From assembly GCA_022778545.1 (NCBI GenBank), contig JALFDW010000006.1, forward strand, positions 1 through 64,000: a stretch of 64,000 nt of DNA. The letters run 5' to 3'. This document shows positions 27,218 through 35,224 of the stretch, piece after piece. The translations under genes and the position numbers were made by a program. Origin of the DNA: a bacterium. GTDB taxonomy: Bacteria > Bacillota > Clostridia > Christensenellales > CAG-138. Below the pieces are notes generated by a model. The model searched no databases, was not told where the DNA came from, and saw only the letters and a program-made list of their open reading frames with translations. Positions within the stretch are counted from its first letter, which is position 1. Each line of letters starts with the position of its first letter.

Positions 27218-28315
27218 TTATTCCGCAGCCTTTTCCTTCTTCGGCATGTTCAGGAGGGAGATCACAACAAGCACCACAATGCCGAGGAGCACCGCGACCT
27301 TGCCCGCCGTGGAGATGCCGCCAACCACGAGCTCGCCCGCTTCGTTCAGGGAATCCGGGTTGCCCGCAAGGCCGAAGTTATGCGCAAACGCAGCGCCTGC
27401 GATCATGCCGAACACGGTGATCGCGGAGTCGCCGTTGCCTTCGCCGGCAAGGATCAGCTGCCTGAGCGGGCAACCGCCGAGGAGCACGGAGCCCCAACCG
27501 ACGAGCACCATGCCGAGCGCGTTCCAAAGATGGCTGCTGTGGGCGATGGGCTGCATCGCAAAACCGAGCTTGAACTTGCCGAGCGCAAGGTTGCCGATGA
27601 GCACCACGACGAAGATCGCAACGAAACCGTAGAGCAGTTTGAAATCCTTGAACATGATGCTGTCACGGATGCCGCCGACCATGCAGAGGCGGGAGCGCTG
27701 CGCAAGCGCGCCGACCACAAGCGCGATCGCAAGGGCGATCAGCATGGGCGCATGCATGGAGCCCGGGCCGGCTTCGCTGGCCTTAAAGAGCGTGGGAACC
27801 GCGATGGCAAGGATCAGGAGCCCAACCATCAGCGCGGGCAGGATGCCGCCTTCCGTCTTTTCGAGCGTGTAGTTGCGGCGAAGCGAGAAGCCGCCTTTGA
27901 TAAACCGCGTGCCGATGAAGATACCGAGCACGAAACCGACCAGACCCACGAGCGCGTTCAGGTCGCCGCCGCCGAGGCGGATGACCATGCGCAGCGGGCA
28001 GCCAAGGAACGCGAGCGCGCCGATCATCACAAATGCGCCGAGCACAAAGCGCGTTGCCGGAGAGGAGCCCGCCTTTGCACGGAACTCACCCTTCACAAGC
28101 GCCATGATGAAAGCACCCAGCACAAGGCAGATGATCTCCGGCCGGATGTACTGCACCTTTGCAGCGCTGTGCATCCCAACGCCGCCTGCGATGTCGCGCA
28201 GGAAGCAGGCAATGCAGAAGCCCATGTTCGCCGGGTTGCCGAGCAGCGTCAGCACGACTGCCGCGATGCCTACGACAGCACCCGCGATCACAACGATCCA
28301 ATTAACCTTTTTCAT
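27218..28315 (-). CDS. yedE: YedE/YeeE-type membrane protein, putative selenium transporter
   Basis: This 365-residue integral membrane protein has about ten helices and the repeated YeeE/YedE signatures GFCIACFLRDIAG, FLGCPLRMVIRLGGGDLNA, RSRLCMVGGIRDSIMF and LLGGCPLRQLILAGEGNGDSA, with conserved membrane cysteines. The family moves thiosulfate or related sulfur species, and the subgroup beside yedF and Sec genes is proposed to import selenium. The start MKKVNWIVV at 28315 is preceded by GGGGAGAG. It is the first gene of the yedE-yedF-DUF3343-selA-selB-tRNA-Sec series. Confidence 0.88.
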   Translation of the reverse strand: MKKVNWIVVIAGAVVGIAAVVLTLLGNPANMGFCIACFLRDIAGGVGMHSAAKVQYIRPEIICLVLGAFIMALVKGEFRAKAGSSPATRFVLGAFVMIGALAFLGCPLRMVIRLGGGDLNALVGLVGFVLGIFIGTRFIKGGFSLRRNYTLEKTEGGILPALMVGLLILAIAVPTLFKASEAGPGSMHAPMLIALAIALVVGALAQRSRLCMVGGIRDSIMFKDFKLLYGFVAIFVVVLIGNLALGKFKLGFAMQPIAHSSHLWNALGMVLVGWGSVLLGGCPLRQLILAGEGNGDSAITVFGMIAGAAFAHNFGLAGNPDSLNEAGELVVGGISTAGKVAVLLGIVVLVVISLLNMPKKEKAAE

Positions 28316-28380
28316 TTTTCTCTCCCCATAATTCCGAATTTTGATATATGGCACGCACAAAGCGCACCCTTCCTTCGGCA

Positions 28381-28415
28381 ATTATAGGGCATACAACGGG
28401 AAATTGCGAATTTCC
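28381..28415 (-). promoter_or_regulatory. Promoter of yedE with a dyad over the -35 region
   Basis: TATAAT (28381-28386) lies 18 bases from a weak -35, TTCGCA (28405-28410). The -35 sits inside the perfect dyad GGAAATT-GCG-AATTTCC (28399-28415). A poor -35 within a dyad suggests control by a bound regulator, possibly the LysR protein encoded upstream. Confidence 0.55.
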
Positions 28416-28516
28416 TTTTTCAATAAATCATTGTTTTTCATCTATAAAAACGATAAAAACCAGCGTTTTTCATCCATTCTCCGGTTTTTCCCCATACAAA
28501 AATACAAAAACAAAGC

Positions 28517-29428
28517 CTATACCAACTTCGGCGTTTCCATGCGCACATAGCGCACAAAGCGCTGTTCCAACGGCGTAAGCGCCGTGTCCCTGCGCCAGGC
28601 AATGCAGATATCCCGGTATGCGCCATCCGGTGCAAGATCGAACGAAAGCAGCCTGCCCGTGGCGAGCTCTTCCTGAATGGCCAGGTTGGAGATCACGGAT
28701 ATGCCCATGCCCTGCGAAACACCTGCCTTAATGGATTCCGGGTTATCCATGCGCGCAACGATCCGGAGCGATTCCGGCGCGATGTTCCAGCGCCGGAAAT
28801 AGTCTTCCACGGCGCGCTGCGTGCCAGAGCTTTCCTCCCGGGCGATCATCGGTTCCGCAAGGAGATCGACCCCGGTCGCCCCCTCTTTTTGCAGTTTTTG
28901 GAAGCGTTCATTGTTCTCCGTGATGAGAACGAGCCTGTCCTGCGCCACCGTATGGCAAACGAAGCGCCGTGCATCCAGCGTTGCGCCAAGCAAGCCGATG
29001 CGGGCTTCCCCCTGCTCCAGAAGGGCATGCACCTCCTCGCTGTCGCCGCGCCGGAGCACATAGCGCGCGCCGGGGTGCTGCTTCAGGAAGCCGGCCATCA
29101 GCCGGGGCAGCAGGGATTGCGCCGGCACGGTGGATGTGCCGATGCTCATCGTCTCCCGGTTTGCGCTCTCCCGCATTTCCTGCAGCGCCTCACAGCGGAC
29201 GAGGATATCCCTTGCCGCCGCATAGACCCGCCTGCCCTCCTCCGTCAACGCAAATTTTTTGCGTGCGCCGCGCAGGATCAGCTGTGCGCCGAGCGTCTGC
29301 TCCAGCGCCTGAATATGCATGCTCACGGTGGATTGCGTCAGGTGCAGCCGTTCGGCCGCCCGCGTGAAGCTGCCGTATTCCGCCGCAGCCGCAAAGGTTT
29401 CAAGCTGCCTTAAACTGATCTCCAGCAT
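28517..29428 (-). CDS. LysR-type regulator, probably of selenium metabolism
   Basis: This 303-residue protein has an N-terminal winged helix (LRQLETFAAAAEYGSFTRAAERLHLTQSTVSMHIQALEQTLG) and a periplasmic-binding-like effector domain. The closest resemblance is to the CysB/CbbR-like group. It lies upstream of yedE on the same strand with a promoter-bearing gap, and divergent from the desulfurase-like gene. Context suggests that it senses selenium or sulfur status. The start MLEISLRQL at 29428 follows AGAAGGAG. Confidence 0.88.
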   Translation of the reverse strand: MLEISLRQLETFAAAAEYGSFTRAAERLHLTQSTVSMHIQALEQTLGAQLILRGARKKFALTEEGRRVYAAARDILVRCEALQEMRESANRETMSIGTSTVPAQSLLPRLMAGFLKQHPGARYVLRRGDSEEVHALLEQGEARIGLLGATLDARRFVCHTVAQDRLVLITENNERFQKLQKEGATGVDLLAEPMIAREESSGTQRAVEDYFRRWNIAPESLRIVARMDNPESIKAGVSQGMGISVISNLAIQEELATGRLLSFDLAPDGAYRDICIAWRRDTALTPLEQRFVRYVRMETPKLV

Positions 29429-29440
29429 GTTTGTTTCTCC

Positions 29441-29467
29441 TTCTGCAACACAAGTTCTGCAACACAA
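29441..29467. repeat. Tandem 13-bp repeat in the lysR leader
   Basis: TTCTGCAACACAA occurs twice with one base between copies, just upstream of the lysR start. It could be a regulator binding site or a chance duplication that also created the ribosome binding region. Confidence 0.6.
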
Positions 29468-29562
29468 AAGGTCGCGTTTTTCAGGAATCAGGAATATCAA
29501 TGTGACTTTTCGGGCCGAATATGCTATGCTCTTCCTGTTGAAAGGAAAGGAGCACCGGGTTT

Positions 29563-30711
29563 ATGCAAACGATCTATCTCGATAACGCCGCGACCTCGTT
29601 CCCAAAGCCTGCCGGGGTCAGCGCACGCATGAAAGAATATATGGATTCCGTCGGCGCGACGATCAACCGTTCCGTCTATGGCGCCGCACAGGATGCGGGG
29701 CTTGTGACGCTGCGCCTGCGGGAACGCCTTGCGCGGTTGTTTTCCTTCCCGGAAAAGCCCACGCATGTGATCCTCACCCCCGGCGCAACGGCGGGGCTGA
29801 ACTTTATCCTCAAGGGTTTCCTGCGCCCCGGGGATCACTGCCTTGTGAGTTCCATGGAGCATAACGCCGTGATGCGCCCGCTTCTGCAGCTTTCCGGCGT
29901 GGAATTCGACCGCATCCCCTGCGATAGCGAAGGCAGACTTGACCCGGCCGCAATGCTGTCGCTGATCCGGCCGAACACACGCCTCTGCATCATGGCGCAC
30001 GGTTCCAACGTGTGCGGCACGGTGCAGGATGCTGCCGCCGTCGGCGCCATCTGCGCGGAACACGGGATCGCCTTTGCGCTCGACGCAGCGCAGACTGCCG
30101 GGCATATCCCGATCGACTTTCAGGCGCTGCACCTGAGCGCGCTCTGCGTGCCCGGGCACAAGGGGCTGCTCGGCCCTTCCGGCATCGGCGCGCTGCTGCT
30201 GCGGGATGATTTCGCCCACGCGCTCACACCGCTTCTTGCAGGCGGCACAGGCAGCGCCTCGGACAGCGAATACCTGCCGGATTACCTGCCGGACCGTTTT
30301 GAATCCGGCACGCCGAACCTGCCCGGCATTTACGGCTTTGAAGAAGCGCTCCGTTTCATCGAAGAAACCGGGATCGACGCGCTCCGTGCGCACGAGCTGG
30401 AGCTTACGGCCCGCTTCCTTGAGGGGCTTCGCACGATTCCGAACCTGCGGCTTTGCGGCACGGAAGATCTTTCCCGCCGCGTGGGCGTGATCTCCGTTGA
30501 TTTCACACAGGCGGACAATGCGGAAGCCGCCTTCCGCCTGGAAAGCGAATTTGGCATTTTGACCCGCTGCGGGCTTCATTGCGCGCCTTCCGCGCACAAA
30601 ACGCTCGGCACGTTCCCGCAGGGCACGGTGCGTTTTTCCCTTGGCTTTTCGAGCACAGCGGCCGATGTGGACGCCGCGCTCGCCGCCCTCCGCGCCATCA
30701 GCGAAGCCTGA
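29563..30711 (+). CDS. Cysteine desulfurase-like class V aminotransferase
   Basis: This 382-residue PLP enzyme begins IYLDNAATSFPKPAGV and has GATAGLNFILKG, MAHGSNVCGTVQD, ALDAAQTAGHIPID, the PLP lysine in VPGHKGLLGPSGIG and the active-site Cys loop RCGLHCAPSAHKTLGT. This is the group-specific motif of the desulfurase family found in selenium and molybdenum-hydroxylase clusters. It may supply selenide or persulfide to SelD by acting on selenocysteine or cysteine. It converges with selD, overlapping it by 14 bases at the 3' ends. Confidence 0.87.
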   Translation: MQTIYLDNAATSFPKPAGVSARMKEYMDSVGATINRSVYGAAQDAGLVTLRLRERLARLFSFPEKPTHVILTPGATAGLNFILKGFLRPGDHCLVSSMEHNAVMRPLLQLSGVEFDRIPCDSEGRLDPAAMLSLIRPNTRLCIMAHGSNVCGTVQDAAAVGAICAEHGIAFALDAAQTAGHIPIDFQALHLSALCVPGHKGLLGPSGIGALLLRDDFAHALTPLLAGGTGSASDSEYLPDYLPDRFESGTPNLPGIYGFEEALRFIEETGIDALRAHELELTARFLEGLRTIPNLRLCGTEDLSRRVGVISVDFTQADNAEAAFRLESEFGILTRCGLHCAPSAHKTLGTFPQGTVRFSLGFSSTAADVDAALAALRAISEA

Positions 30712-31738
30712 TGCGCTTCCCGCCTTCGTATTTTTCGACCGTTCCGATGCGCTGCGCGCTCGGAACGGTTTTTTGCAGTTCCGCATACAGCGCGTCCGCA
30801 TCCCGTTCCGCCACGGCGATCATGAGGCCACCCGCCGTCTGCGGATCGTAAAGCAGATCCTGCTTGGCAAGTTCGGTGTCCCCCGCGTCCACGCCCGCCT
30901 CCGCGAACGTGCGGTTGCGGTACATGCCGGCAGGCAAAAAGCCCATGCGCGCAAGCTCGAGCGCCTCCGGGATGAGGTCGATCGCGTCCACATGCAGGGT
31001 GATCGTCGTGTCGCTGCCCGTTGCCATTTCATACGAATGGCCCAGGAGCCCAAAGCCCGTCACATCCGTGCAGGCATGCACATCGTATTTCACCATCGCG
31101 TCCCGCGCCGCCTTGTTGAGCGTTGTCATCATGCGGTACATCAGCGCCTCGTTCTCCTCGGAAAGCATATCTACCTTCTTTGCCGTGGAAAGCACGCCGA
31201 TGCCGATGGGTTTCGTCAGCAAAAGAACGTCGCCCGGCTTTGCGCCGGAGTTGGTCAGAACCTTATCCGGGTGCACGAAGCCCGTCACAGCGAGGCCGTA
31301 TTTGGGCTCGTCATCGTGGATGCTGTGGCCGCCCGTGATGAGCGCGCCGGCTTCGTAGACCTTGTCGTACCCGCCGCGCAGCAGCGCATGCACTGCGTCC
31401 ATGGGCATGGATTCCGGAATGGCCATAATGTTCAGGCAGAGCTTCGGTTCGCCGCCCATGGCATACACATCGGAAAGCGCGTTCGTCGCCGCGATCTGGC
31501 CGAAAAGATAAGGATCATCCGCGATCGGCGGGAAGAAATCCACCGTCTGCACCAGAGCGAGTTCATCGCTGATCTTATAGACCGAAGCATCATCGCTTTT
31601 GTCGAAGCCAACGAGCAGGTTCGGATCGTGGTGCACCCGGATCCCTTCCAGCAGTTTCGCAAGCACGCCCGCGCCCACCTTTGCGCCGCACCCGGCGCAC
31701 TTTGCAAGCTTTGTAAGCTTGATATCCGTCGTTTCCAT
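30698..31738 (-). CDS. selD: Selenide, water dikinase (selenophosphate synthase)
   Basis: This 346-residue enzyme has the N-terminal CAGCGAKVG motif, where the essential residue is Cys rather than Sec, then LVGFDKSDDASVYKI, TVDFFPPIADDPYLFGQIAATNALSDVYAMGG and the C-terminal DPQTAGGLMIAV. It makes selenophosphate from selenide and ATP for SelA. The gene has its own leader and is convergent with the desulfurase-like gene. Confidence 0.94.
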   Translation of the reverse strand: METTDIKLTKLAKCAGCGAKVGAGVLAKLLEGIRVHHDPNLLVGFDKSDDASVYKISDELALVQTVDFFPPIADDPYLFGQIAATNALSDVYAMGGEPKLCLNIMAIPESMPMDAVHALLRGGYDKVYEAGALITGGHSIHDDEPKYGLAVTGFVHPDKVLTNSGAKPGDVLLLTKPIGIGVLSTAKKVDMLSEENEALMYRMMTTLNKAARDAMVKYDVHACTDVTGFGLLGHSYEMATGSDTTITLHVDAIDLIPEALELARMGFLPAGMYRNRTFAEAGVDAGDTELAKQDLLYDPQTAGGLMIAVAERDADALYAELQKTVPSAQRIGTVEKYEGGKRIRLR

Positions 31739-31879
31739 TTTCTTCTCCTTTTTATGTGCCCGCGGCTTTTCCCGCCGCGCAGGTTTATTGTCTCAAATCC
31801 CTGCCGGGATTGCAACGGCATTTGAGATGATTTTTCTGTCCTTTCCCATATTTTTATCGGAAAAATCGATAAATGCAAA

Positions 31880-31911
31880 CAAAAAGGCAGAGGGGCGTTT
31901 CCCCCTGCCTC
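31880..31911 (-). terminator. Intrinsic terminator of the pyr operon
   Basis: On the minus strand AGGCAGGGGG and CCCCTCTGCCT arms close over AAACG and are followed by TTTTTG, about 15 bases after the pyrE stop codon. Confidence 0.88.
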
Positions 31912-31926
31912 AGCGGACTGCCCGGT

Positions 31927-32613
31927 TCAGCGCACCGCGCAGTATGTTTCCATGTATTGTTCCATGCGCGCACGCACAGCGTCGTCGATCAGCACGCGCC
32001 CATCCACCTCTTTGTTGTAAAGGGTTTCAAGGATGTCCCGCACCGTTACGATGGGGAACGTGCGGATGCTGAAATCCCGCTCGATCTCCTCGATGGCGGT
32101 CAGCTCACCCTGCCCGCGCTCCATGCGGTCCACGGAGATGATGAGCCCGGGCACCTGCACCTTTGCCGCAGCCTGCAGAACGGGCAGCGTTTCACGCACA
32201 GCCGTGCCGGCAGTGATCACGTCCTCGATGATGAGCAGCTTGTCGCCGTCCTTGGGCTTATAGCCCACCATGGAGCCGCCTTCACCGTGATCCTTGGCTT
32301 CCTTGCGGTTGAAGCAGTAATTCACATCCCGCCCCGCGCGGAAAAGCGCCGCTGCCGTGGAAACGGCAAGGGGAATGCCCTTGTAGGCCGGGCCGAAGAG
32401 CGCCGCGATATCCGCGGGGAGCTCCCCCGTTTTCGTGTGTTCCTCGATGCAGGCGGCATAAAACTCGCCAAGCCGCGCGATTTGCCCGCCCGTTTTATAG
32501 TTGCCGGTGTTGATGAAATACGGCGTTTTGCGCCCGCTCTTCGTGGTGAAATCCCCGAAGGTCAGCACGCCTGCGCGCGCCATAAAGGCAATGAATTCGG
32601 ATTTATAGCTCAT
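31927..32613 (-). CDS. pyrE: Orotate phosphoribosyltransferase
   Basis: This 228-residue enzyme has FTTKSGRKTPYFINTG, FGPAYKGIPLAVSTAAAL, FNRKEAKDHGEGG and the PRPP-binding loop LLIIEDVITAGTAVRE. It joins orotate and PRPP to give OMP. It is the last gene of the pyr operon, 18 bases after pyrD. Confidence 0.95.
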   Translation of the reverse strand: MSYKSEFIAFMARAGVLTFGDFTTKSGRKTPYFINTGNYKTGGQIARLGEFYAACIEEHTKTGELPADIAALFGPAYKGIPLAVSTAAALFRAGRDVNYCFNRKEAKDHGEGGSMVGYKPKDGDKLLIIEDVITAGTAVRETLPVLQAAAKVQVPGLIISVDRMERGQGELTAIEEIERDFSIRTFPIVTVRDILETLYNKEVDGRVLIDDAVRARMEQYMETYCAVR

Positions 32614-32631
32614 TGTTTTTCTCCTCCCCGT

Positions 32632-33543
32632 TTATCCCTGAAACGCAGCCTTGAGCGCCGCGATGCTTTCATAGCCTTCCCGCCGCATGAACGCGGAAAG
32701 CTCTTCGAGCACGTCCACCGGCGCAGTCGGGTTCACGAGCGCTGCCGTGCCGACAGCGACCGCATCCGCGCCGGCAAGCAGGAACTCCGCCGCGTCCTCG
32801 CCGGTCATGATGCCGCCAAGCCCCAAGATCGGCAGTTTCACCGCCCGCCGCACCTGGTATACCATGCGGATCGCCACAGGCTTCACGGCCGGGCCGGAAA
32901 AACCGCCCGTGCCGTTTGCAAGCAGCGGCCGCTTTGTTTTCAGGTCAATGCGCATGCCAAGGAGCGTGTTGATGAGCGAGACCGCATCCGCGCCCGCATC
33001 CTCCACCGCATGGGCAATGGCCGCGATGTCCGTCACATTCGGCGTGAGCTTCACCATCACCGGGCGCTTTGCCGCCCGCTTCACAGCCTCCGTCACCCGC
33101 GCAGCCATGCGCGGATCCGTTCCGAAACCGATACCGCCTTCCTTCACATTCGGGCAGGAAATGTTGAGCTCATACATCGCCACGCTCGTTTCATTGAGAA
33201 GCTCCGTCACAGCGACGTATTCCTCAACGCTGTGCCCCGCAAGGTTTGCGATCACGGGCACGTCATACTGCGCAAGGTAAGGAAGCTCTTTTTCGATGTA
33301 AGCCTTGGCTCCCGGGTTTTGCAGGCCGACGGCGTTGAGCATGCCGCCATAGGTCTCCGCGATGCGCGGCGTGGGGTTACCGGCCCAGGGCTCCGCCGCC
33401 ACGCCCTTCGTGATGACCGCACCAAGACGCGAAATATCGTAAAACTCGCTGCTTTCCCGGGCCGCAAACGTGCCGCTTGCGGTCATGACCGGGTTTTTCA
33501 GCGAAAGTCCCGCAAAGGAGATGCGAAGATCCGGTCCGTTCAT
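32632..33543 (-). CDS. pyrD: Dihydroorotate dehydrogenase, class 1B catalytic subunit
   Basis: This 303-residue FMN barrel protein has GLSLKNPVMTASGTFA, NAVGLQNPGAKAYI, ELNISCPNVKEGG with the catalytic Cys loop, VKLTPNVTD and GLGGIMTGEDAAEFLLAGADAVAVGTA. As class 1B it needs PyrK and uses NAD+. The ATG at 33543 overlaps the pyrK stop codon (ATGA); an upstream in-frame start at 33636 would run deep into pyrK. Confidence 0.95.
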   Translation of the reverse strand: MNGPDLRISFAGLSLKNPVMTASGTFAARESSEFYDISRLGAVITKGVAAEPWAGNPTPRIAETYGGMLNAVGLQNPGAKAYIEKELPYLAQYDVPVIANLAGHSVEEYVAVTELLNETSVAMYELNISCPNVKEGGIGFGTDPRMAARVTEAVKRAAKRPVMVKLTPNVTDIAAIAHAVEDAGADAVSLINTLLGMRIDLKTKRPLLANGTGGFSGPAVKPVAIRMVYQVRRAVKLPILGLGGIMTGEDAAEFLLAGADAVAVGTAALVNPTAPVDVLEELSAFMRREGYESIAALKAAFQG

Positions 33544-34307
33544 TCGAAGATCACCTCGCTCCCGTCGAATACAGGGCCATCCTTGCAGACGCGCTTCTGC
33601 ACGATTGCTCCGTTTTGCCTGAGCTTGCACACGCAACCCACGCAGGCGCCATAGCCGCAGCCCATGCGTTCCTCCAGAGAGATCTGCAGCGGCAGAGCGC
33701 GTTCTATGCAGAAGCGCTGCAGCGCGCGCAGCATCGGCTTCGGCCCGCAGGCAAGCACGGCCGTCCCTTCCGAAAGCGCAAGCGTTTCAAGCAGCTGCAC
33801 GGCATTCCCATGGAAGCCCGCGCTGCCGTCATCCGTAGCAAAATGGAACGCATCCGCCGCGGCGCGGAACTCCTGTTCAAGGAACAGCGCATCCCGGTAA
33901 CCCACGGCGACCGTTACACGAAGGCCTTTCGCCTTCGCCGCATACGCCGTCTGAAGCAGCGGGGGCACGCCCACGCCGCCGCCCACAAGCAGCACATGCC
34001 CGCGCTCCGGCAAAGCATAGCCGTTGCCGAGCGGGCTTGAAACGCGGAGCGTTTCGCCCGGCTGCAGCGCCGCCATTTTCCGCGTGCCTTCGCCCGCAGC
34101 GCGGTACACAAGGGTCAGCATGCTGCCCTCCTGCCGGCAAACGCTGATCGGGCGCGGCAGAAGATGTACTCCGTCATTAAGATACACGTTCACAAACTGC
34201 CCCGGCCGCGCAGGCTCATCCCCGCCCGGCAGGCACAGCAGCAGCTTAAAAACATCCTGCGTGAGCGGAGCGTTTCCCGCGATCTTTGCAGTTACGATCC
34301 GCTTCAT
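33540..34307 (-). CDS. pyrK: Dihydroorotate dehydrogenase electron transfer subunit
   Basis: This 255-residue protein has ferredoxin reductase-like FAD (RPISVCRQEG) and NAD (LVGGGVGVPPLLQTA, LACGPKPMLRAL) sites. It ends in a 2Fe-2S motif: MGCGYGACVGCVCKL plus a later Cys. It carries electrons from the PyrD FMN to NAD+. It overlaps both pyrF and pyrD by four bases, which shows tight translational coupling. Confidence 0.95.
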   Translation of the reverse strand: MKRIVTAKIAGNAPLTQDVFKLLLCLPGGDEPARPGQFVNVYLNDGVHLLPRPISVCRQEGSMLTLVYRAAGEGTRKMAALQPGETLRVSSPLGNGYALPERGHVLLVGGGVGVPPLLQTAYAAKAKGLRVTVAVGYRDALFLEQEFRAAADAFHFATDDGSAGFHGNAVQLLETLALSEGTAVLACGPKPMLRALQRFCIERALPLQISLEERMGCGYGACVGCVCKLRQNGAIVQKRVCKDGPVFDGSEVIFE

Positions 34308-35209
34308 CCCACGATGTCCTTTTTCATGGCAAGCGCCGCATCCCGCGCAGCGTCCGCGAAATCCCGCTCGCCGTATTTTTCGTTTTTCTTATATGCCGCG
34401 ATGATCCCGCGGGAAGAGTTCACGATGCAGCCCCTGCCATCCTGATCGAAGAAGCCGCGGATGTCCTCCGCCGTGCCGCCCTGCGCACCGTAGCCCGGCA
34501 CGAGGAAGAACGTATGCGGGAGAGCCTGGCGCACGCGCGCGCCCTCCTCCCGGTGCGGCGCACCGACCACGGCGCAGACGCGGCTGTAGCCCTGCGTCCC
34601 CATAGCACCCGCGCCCCATTCATCCACAAGCGCAGCCACATGCAGGTAGATGGGCTTCCCATCCACAACGATGTCCTGAAGCTGGCTGCTCGAAGGGTTG
34701 CTGGTCTTTACGAGCACGAAAACGCCCTTGTCCTCTTTGTTGCACGCGTCGATGAACGGCTGTATGCCGTCGATGCCGAGGTAGGGGTTCACGGTGACGA
34801 AATCCTCATGCCAGAAGTCGAACTTTTCCCCGGCAATCTCCGTACCGCCGATGTGCGCAGCATAGGCCGCTGCGGTGGAGCCGATATCCCCGCGCTTAAT
34901 GTCGCCGATGACGATGAAGCCCAGCTCCTTTGCAAGGGCAGCGGTCTTTTCATAGGCCGCAAGCCCGGCGAGGCCATAGCGCTCATAGAAAGCGATCTGC
35001 GGCTTTACAGCGGGCACGATCCCCTGCACCGCCTGCATGATCGCCCGGTTGAAGGCAAGGAACATTTCCGCGACAGCCTCAGGGGTCTTGCCGAATTCCG
35101 CGAATTTTTCCTCCCGCAGATATGCGGGGATCATCTCCAGCGTGGGGTCAAGACCCACAACAGTCGGGTTATTGAGCGCGTCGATGCGCGAAAGCAGTGC
35201 GTCGATCAT
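34304..35209 (-). CDS. pyrF: Orotidine 5'-phosphate decarboxylase (long PyrF type)
   Basis: This 301-residue enzyme of the longer PyrF subfamily has VVGLDPTLEMIP, the catalytic IVIGDIKRGDIGSTAAAYA and the C-terminal FFLVPGYGAQGGTAED. It decarboxylates OMP to UMP. It lies 15 bases after pyrC and overlaps pyrK. Confidence 0.94.
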   Translation of the reverse strand: MIDALLSRIDALNNPTVVGLDPTLEMIPAYLREEKFAEFGKTPEAVAEMFLAFNRAIMQAVQGIVPAVKPQIAFYERYGLAGLAAYEKTAALAKELGFIVIGDIKRGDIGSTAAAYAAHIGGTEIAGEKFDFWHEDFVTVNPYLGIDGIQPFIDACNKEDKGVFVLVKTSNPSSSQLQDIVVDGKPIYLHVAALVDEWGAGAMGTQGYSRVCAVVGAPHREEGARVRQALPHTFFLVPGYGAQGGTAEDIRGFFDQDGRGCIVNSSRGIIAAYKKNEKYGERDFADAARDAALAMKKDIVG

Positions 35210-35224
35210 GGTTTGGCTCCTTTC

